Shown here: positions 45,034-52,402 of the stretch, one piece after another | Layout of the letters: the number at the start of each line of letters is the position of its first letter | Position numbering within the stretch: position 1 is the stretch's first letter | Origin: Spirulina subsalsa CS-330 | GTDB lineage: Bacteria; Cyanobacteriota; Cyanobacteriia; Cyanobacteriales; Spirulinaceae | DNA: 58,904 nt | Assembly (NCBI RefSeq): GCF_028330765.1 | Contig: NZ_JAQMTY010000074.1 | Coordinates: 1-58,904 of the forward strand | Reading direction: 5' to 3' | Translations under genes and position numbers: made by a program | The notes under the pieces: generated by a model | Told to the model about the DNA's origin: nothing | The model's input: only the letters and a program-made list of their open reading frames with translations | Databases searched by the model: none

Positions 45034-46476
45034 TTAGCGTCGCAGTTCCACCGCCCGCTGATCGGGGATGAATTCCGTGGGGGTGGGATCAACGGCGGGA
45101 TGGGTGTCGAAATCGGGGGCGGGTAGGGTGAGGTTGGGCCCGGTGCGAATGATTCGCCGCCCGAAGTAGAGGGTCGCCAACAGTAGCAGGGTATAGACAA
45201 CGCTAAAGGCGATCAGGGAGCCTAGGACGGTGCTGGGGGGGAGGTTGGTGGCCGCGTCGGCGGTGCGAATTTCGCCGTACATTGTCCAGGGTTGCCGCCC
45301 GACACAGCGCACGATCCAACCGGTTTCGACCGCAAGATAGCCCAGGGGGGCGGAAAAAAGCCAGGCCCGGAGCAGCCATTTTTGGGCGGTAATGGTGCCG
45401 GGGCTGAGTTTACCCCGCAGCCATTGCACCACACTGATGAGCATCAAACCCGCCAGGAAAAAGCCGATGCCGCTCATGATTCGGAAGGAGTAGAAGATGA
45501 GGCTGATCATTTTGGGGCGATCGCCAGCATCCCACTCGTTTAAGCCTTGGATCGTGTGGCTGAGTTCGGGTTTGAATTCGAGAATATAGCCGAGGCCTTG
45601 GGGAATGTTGAGTTCCCAGCGGTTGCGGCCGTGGTCAGGGTCGGGGATGGCGAGGACGCTCCAGGGGGCGGTGTCCCCGGCGGGGGTGGTGTCCCATTTC
45701 GCTTCGATCGCGGCCAGTTTGGTGGGTTGGCGTTCGGCTACTTGTTCGGCGCTGAGGTGGCCAACGTAGATTTGCAGGGGGGTGACGGCGATCGCGATCG
45801 TAAGGACGATTTTTAACGAGAGGCTAAAAAAAGCGGTGTGGCGATCGCGCAGCATATACCAAGCACTAATCCCGCCAATCACAAACAGCGACGTTTCCAG
45901 GGTCGCTAAAAACATATGGGCCACCGATCGCACCATAAACGGATTGAGAATGGCCTGAAAATAGTCACTGACGATAAACTTACCCGCCACCATTTCGCCC
46001 CCGGCCGGGGATTGCAGCCATGAATTGGCCACCAAAATCCAAAAGGTGGAAAGGTTCGCCCCAAACGCCACCATAATCGTGGCGAAATAGTGAATCACCG
46101 GATGGACACGCCCCCAGCCAAAGAGCATGATCCCCAAAAACCCGGCTTCGAGCATGAACGCCATCGCCCCTTCAAAGCCGAGAATACTGCCGAAAAAGTC
46201 CCCCACCGCTTCAGAAAAGGGAGCCCAGTTCGTACCAAATTGAAATTCCATCGGCAGCCCGGAGGCTACGCCAATACCAAAGTTGAGGACGTAGAGTTTT
46301 GACCAGAAACGGGCGTGATGGTAGTAGTCCAGCTTGCGGGTGCGCAGCCATAACCCTTCAATCACCACCAGATAAACGCCCATGCCCGTGGTGAGTACGG
46401 GCCAGAGCATATGAAAGATCGCCGTGAGCGCAAATTGGCTACGGGATAATGCAACGGTATTGTGAAAAAAGTCCAT
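45034..46476 (-). CDS. cydA: Cytochrome bd ubiquinol oxidase subunit I
   Basis: 480 residues from the ATG at 46476; the frame is open for 123 bp further upstream, but MDFFHNTVALSRSQFALTAI is the family start. Heme-ligand and quinol regions are visible: LTAIFHMLWPVLTTGMGVYL (axial His), FGTNWAPFSEAVGDFFGSIL, the GRQPW motif preceded by ETGWIVRCV near the C-terminus, and a short Q-loop. The short Q-loop is typical of the cyanide-insensitive subgroup found in cyanobacteria. It is the first gene of cydAB, with a 500-bp leader shared with the divergent DUF2892 gene. Confidence 0.95.
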   Translation of the reverse strand: MDFFHNTVALSRSQFALTAIFHMLWPVLTTGMGVYLVVIEGLWLRTRKLDYYHHARFWSKLYVLNFGIGVASGLPMEFQFGTNWAPFSEAVGDFFGSILGFEGAMAFMLEAGFLGIMLFGWGRVHPVIHYFATIMVAFGANLSTFWILVANSWLQSPAGGEMVAGKFIVSDYFQAILNPFMVRSVAHMFLATLETSLFVIGGISAWYMLRDRHTAFFSLSLKIVLTIAIAVTPLQIYVGHLSAEQVAERQPTKLAAIEAKWDTTPAGDTAPWSVLAIPDPDHGRNRWELNIPQGLGYILEFKPELSHTIQGLNEWDAGDRPKMISLIFYSFRIMSGIGFFLAGLMLISVVQWLRGKLSPGTITAQKWLLRAWLFSAPLGYLAVETGWIVRCVGRQPWTMYGEIRTADAATNLPPSTVLGSLIAFSVVYTLLLLATLYFGRRIIRTGPNLTLPAPDFDTHPAVDPTPTEFIPDQRAVELRR

Positions 46477-46978
46477 AGTAGTTGGGAGCAGGATGACAGA
46501 GTCTGCCGAAGCATTGGGATACGGGCCGGATGTGAACGGCAACCCGACTGGACTCTGTGGAAACATTCGGATCGGCATTCGTATCCAGCTAAACCCCAAG
46601 GGGGTAAGTATCTATGCCTACGGTAGCGCGGTGAAACGTGCGATCGCAGGGTCAGCTCTAAAAATTTTAAGATTTGCGTCCCACAGCACAATGCTGGTTT
46701 TGGCGATAGAGAGCCGGGATCGTGCGATCGCAATCTTGATGTTTAACGACTGAATCCGACGGCGTGGTTCACTAACTCACTTTACAACCAATTAGTTATA
46801 TGATAGGTTAAGAAACATAAAGCACTATACCGATTCCACGGGTAAGAGCATCGTCTTGACTCTTCACCCCGCAAACAAGGATAGGTTTACCCTTGTTTGT
46901 CGGTTTTCTTCCCCAGCCGTGCAATTCAGGAGATACCCTCTGAATCGATCGGCTCACCGTTACTCGCGGAGAATTTGA
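46477..46978. other. Divergent regulatory region between cydA and the DUF2892-Rieske genes
   Basis: 502 bp without a convincing gene. The AT-rich part, about 46775-46830, is the likely promoter zone (AACCAATTAGTT, then TATATGATAGG). A GC hairpin with a T-rich tail follows at 46872-46910. Confidence 0.4.
46872..46910 (+). terminator. Hairpin with T-rich tail in the leader of the DUF2892 gene
   Basis: Nine-bp stem CAAACAAGG (46872-46880) and CCTTGTTTG (46891-46899), followed by TCGGTTTTCTT. It lies about 70 bp before the DUF2892 ATG and points at it, so it could act as an attenuator. No gene upstream on this strand needs a terminator. Confidence 0.5.
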
Positions 46979-47188
46979 ATGATGAATGCTAATGTTGGTT
47001 CTCTGGATCGCTTGATCCGCTTCATGATTGCGGCAACGCTATTGTCCTTGGGCTTAATGATCTATAGCGGCTCATGGGTCGGTACTCTGTTGCTGCTTGG
47101 CAGTGCAGTGATGCTGGCTACTGCCCTGTTTGGCTTCTGTGGTCTCTATCGTCTGTTGGGCATCAATACCCAAAAATCTCACGAATAA
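46979..47188 (+). CDS. DUF2892 small membrane protein
   Basis: 69 residues. NVGSLDRLIRFMIAATLLSL is the typical start of the DUF2892/YgaP membrane domain, followed by a second helix (GTLLLLGSAVMLATALFGFC) and a short GLYRLLGINT tail. In other bacteria this domain is often fused or linked to rhodanese and sulfide-quinone reductase. Here a rhodanese gene lies two genes downstream. It has no enzymatic motif. GGAGAA lies about 6 bp before the ATG. Confidence 0.88.
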   Translation: MMNANVGSLDRLIRFMIAATLLSLGLMIYSGSWVGTLLLLGSAVMLATALFGFCGLYRLLGINTQKSHE

Positions 47189-47360
47189 GCCTCACCGTCT
47201 GACAAATCGACAGGCGGTTCTCAACGACCTAGATACGCGGTGCATTCATCTTTACTCTTCTGATGCACCGCCCTTGAACAACCGCTGATGATGCGATCGC
47301 ACCTCATGCGGCGATCGCCGCTCCCATTTTTAATTCGCTTCACACTCAGGATTTTTAACC

Positions 47361-47900
47361 ATGGACAATATTAATGCATTACCGGGCGACAGCCCGTCTG
47401 TTTCGCGACGACAACTGCTCAACTTTTTGACTGGTTCCGTGATTGCCGTCACCGCTGGCGCATCCCTCTATCCTGTAGCTCGCTTTTTTGTGCCCCCGTC
47501 GGAAACGGGTGACGGGGGGGCGATGTTAGCGAAAGATGTGCTGGGGCAACCGATTCCGGCCTCGCAAATTTTGGCCGAGGCTCCCGGTTCCCGCGCCTTG
47601 GTGGCGGGCTTGGCCGGCGAACCGACCTATTTAATTGTGAATGAGGATCACAGTCTTGACCGGATGGGAATTGTGGACAATTGTACCCATCTCGGTTGTA
47701 CGTTCCCCTGGAATGGACGGGATCAAGAGTTTCAATGTCCCTGCCATGGGTCACGCTATGCCCCGGATGGTTCTGTGGTGCGCGGCCCGGCTCCCTTGCC
47801 TCTGAAGTTGGTGCAGGTGGCGGTACGGGATGATCAGATTTGGATTTCACCTTGGACGGAACTTGACCCGCGCACGGGTGAGGCTCCCTGGTGGGTTTAG
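47361..47900 (+). CDS. petC: Rieske iron-sulfur protein, divergent PetC paralogue
   Basis: 179 residues. A twin-Arg-like N-terminus (SRRQLLNFLTGSVIAVTAGA) anchors the protein in the membrane. The soluble domain has the two cluster motifs DNCTHLGCTFPW and CPCHGSRY, followed by VVRGPAPLPL and the terminal PWTELDPRTGEAPWWV characteristic of cytochrome b6f PetC. It differs markedly from the main PetC in the region preceding the cluster (ILAEAPGSRALVAGLAGEPT), and it is not next to petA. It is therefore probably a PetC2/PetC3-type alternative Rieske protein. It is encoded with rhodanese and redox genes, and divergently from cytochrome bd. Confidence 0.85.
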   Translation: MDNINALPGDSPSVSRRQLLNFLTGSVIAVTAGASLYPVARFFVPPSETGDGGAMLAKDVLGQPIPASQILAEAPGSRALVAGLAGEPTYLIVNEDHSLDRMGIVDNCTHLGCTFPWNGRDQEFQCPCHGSRYAPDGSVVRGPAPLPLKLVQVAVRDDQIWISPWTELDPRTGEAPWWV

Positions 47901-47973
47901 TTTGTTCGATGCGGCAGAGCCGCTGGAGCTTCGTGCCATGGCAGAGCTATGGCACGAGTTTTGTGATTTGCAG

Positions 47974-47993
47974 CAAGGGGCTTCAGCCCCTTG
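47974..47993. repeat. Hairpin CAAGGGGCTTCAGCCCCTTG
   Basis: A one-mismatch relative of the hairpin at the centre of the family 3 elements, here without their flanks. It lies between the Rieske and rhodanese genes. A shorter version (AAGGGCTTAAGCCCCTTG) occurs near 58050. Confidence 0.55.
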
Positions 47994-48034
47994 CCTTGTT
48001 CTCTAGACTAACGTTGAACAGATTAGAGGTTTTC

Positions 48035-48424
48035 ATGATGACTGTGACCGAAACAATGCCCAACGAAGCGATCGCATCCTTGACCCCCCGTGAATTGAGC
48101 GAGTGCGATCCGGCTCCGCTGTTGGTGGATGTGCGCAGTGCCGTGGAATTTCGCTCCGGCCATGCACCAGGGGCGCGGAATTTGAGCCTCCTTCGGATTG
48201 TGATGGGGGTAGGGTTTGGGTGGCGGTGGCTGTTGCCGGATTGGTTTAAGGTGCAGAAACGAGAGGAGGCGATCGCCCTCATTTGCCTCACCGCCCACCG
48301 TAGTCCGATCGCGGCTCAACAGTTACAGCGGGCTGGGTTTCAACAGGTGATCAACATTGCCGGGGGGATGATGTCCTGGCAAAAAGCAGGGTTGCCAACG
48401 GTGAAGGGGGCGGCAAATCCTTAA
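48035..48424 (+). CDS. Rhodanese-like sulfurtransferase
   Basis: 129 residues from the ATG at 48035 (a second ATG follows directly), with AGAGG about 6 bp upstream. It is a single rhodanese domain: LTPRELSECDPAPLLVDVRS, EFRSGHAPGARNLSL, and the active-site loop ICLTAHRSPIAAQQL with the catalytic Cys. It ends GGMMSWQKAGLPTV. The six-residue loop is of the single-domain type that transfers sulfane sulfur. The insertion VMGVGFGWRWLLPDWF is unusual. It is placed between a Rieske gene and the large cNMP/4Fe-4S fusion gene; a role in handling thiosulfate or persulfide is inferred. Confidence 0.9.
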   Translation: MMTVTETMPNEAIASLTPRELSECDPAPLLVDVRSAVEFRSGHAPGARNLSLLRIVMGVGFGWRWLLPDWFKVQKREEAIALICLTAHRSPIAAQQLQRAGFQQVINIAGGMMSWQKAGLPTVKGAANP

Positions 48425-48519
48425 TCTTATGAAGCGTTGGCCGCAAGGAGGCATCCAGTGGTCTAGGGTGAAAACGGGCGGGTCATGCACTGTAATTTTC
48501 CAGGAGACATTCAACCCTG

Positions 48520-51225
48520 ATGCCGAATCAATCCCAATCTATCCCCACCACAAGCGATCCACCCACCACCCTAAACAGTGGTGTTGAACCGGTGCGATCG
48601 CATCCCCTCCAGCCCGACGGGGCCACCTCTCCCCCCGATGCGGCTACGGTGGCAGAACATCTGGATTGGCTCAGTTTTCACCGCCTTTGGGGGCAATTGA
48701 GCGAGGCGACCTTGGGCGCGATCGCCCAGCGCTGCGTCACGGTGATCGCAGAACCCCATCAGCCCATTTACCATGTCCACCAAACCCCGGTTGGGTTATA
48801 CCTCCTCAAATGGGGATCGGTGGAACTCTATCAACCGATGCCGACGGGGCGATCGCCGATTCGGTATCATGGGGCGGGGGATTTGTTTGGGTACGTGCCG
48901 CTGTTGAGTGAGGGGGATGATCGGTATGCCACGAGTGCGATCGCCCTCAGTAAAAGCGAACTCTGGTTCATCCCCCGCGCCGACTTTGCCCACCTCTGCG
49001 CCCAATGTCCCGACCTGCAACGGCTGCTCAATACGATCCTGGCGCGAGATTTGGCGGAACTGGCCCACCATGCCGCTCAAGATCAAGCCCGATTCGCCGC
49101 CCTCCAACCCTACCTTCACCCCATCCCCCACGATCAGCCCCTCCTCGGCACCAGCAAGGCCACCCAAAAACTCCGCGAGCAATGTGCCGCCGCAGCCCAA
49201 GACCTCAAGCCCGTGATCTTTCAGGGCGCACCGGGAACCGGCAAAACCTTTTTAGCGGGGCGGATTCATGCCCAATCGGGGTTAGGGAGTCGGCCCTTTG
49301 CCGAAGTCGATTGTGTGGATCTGCCGGTGCGATCGGGGGGGGATCGGGATACCGATGGGCTGTTTGGGCGGGGGACTGCCGAGGCGGGGGTGTTGACGCT
49401 GCTCGAACGGGGGACGCTGCTGATTAGTAATGCCCAGTTATTGAGTCGGGGCGATCGCGATCAACTTCAACAGTATTTCAACAGCGGTTCTGTCCTCCCC
49501 AACCCCGACCCCCAAGCCAAGACCCCGCCCGCCCCGATCCAAACCTGGGTACGGGTGATCCTCTCTAGTCCCGTCGCCCTCGATTTTCCCCGCTTCACCG
49601 GCCACCGAATCAAACTCTTCACCCTCCCCCAACGCAAAGCCGATATTCCCGTGTTGGCCGAGCATTTCCTCGCCAAATTCTGCCAAGCCCAAAACCGTCC
49701 CCGCCTCACCCTCAACCAGGCCGATCTACGTCGTTTAATCAGTTACCACTATCCGGGCAATGTGGCGGAACTGGCGGCCATTTTGCAGCGGGCGATCGCC
49801 ATGACCCCCCCGGAACAAACCCTCATCCCCGAAGAGGTGCTCTGGTCGGTGCAGTCCGATCGCAATCGCTTCCGGATTGACCTGCTCAATCAATACCCCT
49901 GGCTGCGGCGGTTTCTCCTCAGTCGGTGGTATCCCGGCGCGATCTGGGCGGTGATGATGGCGGTGTTTGTGCCGGTCACGGTGGCGGGCTTGATTGGCCC
50001 CCAAGGGCGCGGCGATAGCATCACCCTAAATCTGTTTTGGGCCTGGTGGTGGCCGGGGTATTTATTTTTCTTTGCGATCGTTGGGCGGCTTTGGTGTGCG
50101 GTCTGTCCGTTTATGATTGTCGGGGAATGGGTGCGGCGCTTCTCCCTGTGGTTATTCCCTCGGCAGCAACTCACCTGGCCGACGAAATGGCTCAACCGCT
50201 GGGGGGCGTGGTTCCTGTGGCTGGGGTTCGTGGCGATTTATCTCTGGGAAAAACTCTGGGATTTGCCCCACCAGGCTGCGTTGTCGGCGTGGCTGTTGAT
50301 CATCATTACGGCGGGGGCGGTGATCTGTAGCGTGATCTATGAGCGGCGCTTGTGGTGTCGCTATCTTTGCCCGATTGGGGGAATGAATGGGATGTTTGCG
50401 AAGTTGGCGATTACGGAATTGCGATCGTCGCAGCCGGTGTGCGGCAGTGAGTGCGACACCTTTGGCTGTTATAAGGGCGGCGATGTGACCCCGGTGGACT
50501 TCGCCGATGCCCTGCCGACGGAAGGCCAGGCGACGGGGGGCTGTCCGCTCTATTCCCATCCGGCCCAGTTGCAGGATAATCGCGATTGTGTGCTTTGTAT
50601 GACCTGTTTAAAAGCCTGTCCCCATCGGTCAGTGCAGTTAAATGTGCGGTTTCCGGCGACGGATTTGTTAGAGTCCCATCGGGGCTTTTGGGCAGAGGGG
50701 GCGCTGTTGTTGCTGTTGTTGGGCGGGGTGGGAATGCACCATAGCGATCGCATCCTCACCACCCTCGGTTTTCCCGGTCTGCATCTTTCCTCAGAACATC
50801 TGGCCCTATCGTTACCGATCACCCTGGCTATTCTTGCGATCCCCACGGTGGCGATCGCCCTCACCCATGCGATCGCCCGTCGCCTCGACCCCGTCCTCCC
50901 CAACACCCAAACCATCCTCTACGCCTACTTACCCCTCACCCTCGCGGCCAATCTCGCCCACTACATCCCCGCTGGCCTGATGGAAGCGGGCCAGATTTTG
51001 CCCGTCTTGGCCCGCACCTTGGGCTACAGTGGCGCGGGTTGGCCGAGCGTGACCTGGAGCAGTGATGTGGCGGCTTTCCTCCAGGGGGTGACGCTGATCT
51101 TAGGGGTCGTGTTTAGCCTTTATCCGCTCTATCGGATCAGTGGGCGATCGCACCTCAGCACCCTGCCCCATATCCTGCTGATCGTTAGTTTTACCGCTGC
51201 ATATTTTTGGCTCCTGATTGTTTAA
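48520..51225 (+). CDS. cNMP-binding, degenerate sigma-54-type AAA+ and NapH-like 4Fe-4S membrane fusion protein
   Basis: 901 residues in three parts. Residues about 45-185 are a cyclic-nucleotide-type fold (GLYLLKWGSVELYQPMP, then GAGDLFGYVPLL). Residues about 225-450 resemble the AAA+ domain of sigma-54 activators: Walker A FQGAPGTGKTFLAG and the tail SYHYPGNVAELAAILQRAI. However, the GAFTGA loop is replaced by GRGTAEAG, and the usual FLDEI Walker B reads LLISNAQ. Residues about 465-901 are a NapH/NosR-like membrane part with CxxxCP in WCRYLCPIGGMNG, GSECDTFGC, and a 4Fe-4S motif CVLCMTCLKACP. Cyanobacteria lack sigma-54, so the AAA+ part cannot act in the classical way. A redox or ligand sensor coupled to membrane electron transfer is inferred. 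Confidence 0.85.
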   Translation: MPNQSQSIPTTSDPPTTLNSGVEPVRSHPLQPDGATSPPDAATVAEHLDWLSFHRLWGQLSEATLGAIAQRCVTVIAEPHQPIYHVHQTPVGLYLLKWGSVELYQPMPTGRSPIRYHGAGDLFGYVPLLSEGDDRYATSAIALSKSELWFIPRADFAHLCAQCPDLQRLLNTILARDLAELAHHAAQDQARFAALQPYLHPIPHDQPLLGTSKATQKLREQCAAAAQDLKPVIFQGAPGTGKTFLAGRIHAQSGLGSRPFAEVDCVDLPVRSGGDRDTDGLFGRGTAEAGVLTLLERGTLLISNAQLLSRGDRDQLQQYFNSGSVLPNPDPQAKTPPAPIQTWVRVILSSPVALDFPRFTGHRIKLFTLPQRKADIPVLAEHFLAKFCQAQNRPRLTLNQADLRRLISYHYPGNVAELAAILQRAIAMTPPEQTLIPEEVLWSVQSDRNRFRIDLLNQYPWLRRFLLSRWYPGAIWAVMMAVFVPVTVAGLIGPQGRGDSITLNLFWAWWWPGYLFFFAIVGRLWCAVCPFMIVGEWVRRFSLWLFPRQQLTWPTKWLNRWGAWFLWLGFVAIYLWEKLWDLPHQAALSAWLLIIITAGAVICSVIYERRLWCRYLCPIGGMNGMFAKLAITELRSSQPVCGSECDTFGCYKGGDVTPVDFADALPTEGQATGGCPLYSHPAQLQDNRDCVLCMTCLKACPHRSVQLNVRFPATDLLESHRGFWAEGALLLLLLGGVGMHHSDRILTTLGFPGLHLSSEHLALSLPITLAILAIPTVAIALTHAIARRLDPVLPNTQTILYAYLPLTLAANLAHYIPAGLMEAGQILPVLARTLGYSGAGWPSVTWSSDVAAFLQGVTLILGVVFSLYPLYRISGRSHLSTLPHILLIVSFTAAYFWLLIV

Positions 51226-51256
51226 GCCGTCCTGATCCTCGTTTGGAGTTGCTCCG

Positions 51257-52198
51257 ATGCCCATTCACCCCAACATCACCACCACGATCCGCAATACGCC
51301 CTTAGTCCGTCTCCAACGGCTGCCCCACGCCTGCGGCTGTCACGCCGATGTGATCCTTAAGCTCGAAGGCATGAACCCGGCCAAATCCGTTAAAGACCGG
51401 ATCGCGGTGAGTATGATCCAGGCGGCGGAAACAGCGGGACTGATTCAACCGGGTCAATCGACGATCATCGAGGCCACCTCTGGGAATACGGGGATTGGCT
51501 TGGCCATGGTCTGCGCCGCGAAAGGCTATCGCCTGATCTTGACAATGCCGGAAAACATGAGCCACGAACGACAGCAAATCGTGCGGGCCTACGGGGCAGA
51601 GGTGCAACTCACCCCGGCTCAGGCGGATATGGAAGGCGCGATCGCCCACGCCAACGAACTCCTCGCCACGATCCCCCACAGCTTTTCCCCCCAACAATTC
51701 AGCAACCCCGCCAATCCCCAAATCCACTACACCACCACCGGCCCCGAAATTTGGCGCGACACCGAGGGCCAGATTGATATCCTCGTCGTGGGTGTGGGAA
51801 CCGGGGGCACACTGACCGGGGCGGGTCGGTATCTCAAACGCCAGAATCCTCACTTGACCATCATCGCCGTGGAACCCGCTAACAGTGCCGTCCTCAGCCA
51901 CAAACCCGCCGGACTGCACAACCTCCAAGGCATCGGCGCGGGCTTTATCCCCGACGTGCTCCGCACGGATTTGATTGATCAGGTTGTGACGGTGACTGAG
52001 GCGGAAGCCTATGACTGGGGGCGACGCTTGGCCCGTGAGGAGGGGATTATGAGCGGCATTTCCACGGGAGCAGCGGTGGCGGCGGGGTTGCAGTGGGGTC
52101 AACGCCCCGAAACCCAGGGCCAACGGATGGTGATTATTCAACCCAGTGCCGGGGAACGCTACCTCAGCACGCCATTGTGGGCAAATTTGGAAGCATAA
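51257..52198 (+). CDS. cysK: Cysteine synthase A (O-acetylserine sulfhydrylase)
   Basis: Pyridoxal-phosphate enzyme that makes cysteine from O-acetylserine and sulfide. The PLP lysine is in NPAKSVKDRIA, and the phosphate and substrate loops are TSGNTGIGLAM and GVGTGGTLTGAGRYL. The C-terminal SGISTGAAVAAGL is conserved. 313 residues is the normal length; the SAGERYLST ending suits CysK. It lies 31 bp after the cNMP/AAA+/4Fe-4S gene, so it is probably transcribed with it. This links the preceding redox genes to sulfide assimilation. Confidence 0.95.
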   Translation: MPIHPNITTTIRNTPLVRLQRLPHACGCHADVILKLEGMNPAKSVKDRIAVSMIQAAETAGLIQPGQSTIIEATSGNTGIGLAMVCAAKGYRLILTMPENMSHERQQIVRAYGAEVQLTPAQADMEGAIAHANELLATIPHSFSPQQFSNPANPQIHYTTTGPEIWRDTEGQIDILVVGVGTGGTLTGAGRYLKRQNPHLTIIAVEPANSAVLSHKPAGLHNLQGIGAGFIPDVLRTDLIDQVVTVTEAEAYDWGRRLAREEGIMSGISTGAAVAAGLQWGQRPETQGQRMVIIQPSAGERYLSTPLWANLEA

Positions 52199-52253
52199 AC
52201 GGGTTCGCCATGGATATTACGGTGCTTATGCGATCGCAGCACCGCCTACCGGA

Positions 52254-52325
52254 TTAAATCCGAAAGAGGCCTTCGGGGTTGACGGAGAGGAGCGATCGCT
52301 GTTGTCCCCCCTCGCGCCGCAACAC
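52254..52325 (-). pseudogene. Displaced 3' end of a FAD/Rieske oxidoreductase gene
   Basis: On the minus strand it encodes [18 protein letters not shown] followed by LFRI and a TAA stop. This is almost the same as the C-terminus of the intact oxidoreductase at 55899 ([18 protein letters not shown], then LFRI). The last 51 bp are identical between the two; the 20 bp before that are only partly similar. No more of the gene is present on this side. Confidence 0.8.
52255..52305. repeat. 51-bp direct repeat, left copy
   Basis: Identical over 51 bp to 55900-55950. The two copies bracket a 3.6-kb block with the kinase-FGE gene and two Uma2 genes. It could be a recombination or attachment site located in the 3' end of a gene. 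Confidence 0.85.
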
Positions 52326-52402
52326 TAACGGAAGGTTGAGACGGGGGGCGATCCTGAGTATCCCTCTTCACTACAATGGAAATATTGCGTTTCCTCGTCA
52401 CC

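Noticed and set aside
46493..46753. 86-codon reading frame in the cydA-DUF2892 gap
   Set aside because: No ribosome site, no recognisable motif, and it lies in the promoter/leader region; treated as non-coding.
48035..48424. Longer rhodanese frame beginning at 47891
   Set aside because: It overlaps the end of the Rieske gene and adds 48 residues unlike any rhodanese; the ATG at 48035 has a ribosome site.
51302..52141. 279-codon frame opposite cysK
   Set aside because: A shadow of a GC-rich, well-conserved gene on the other strand; no family resemblance.
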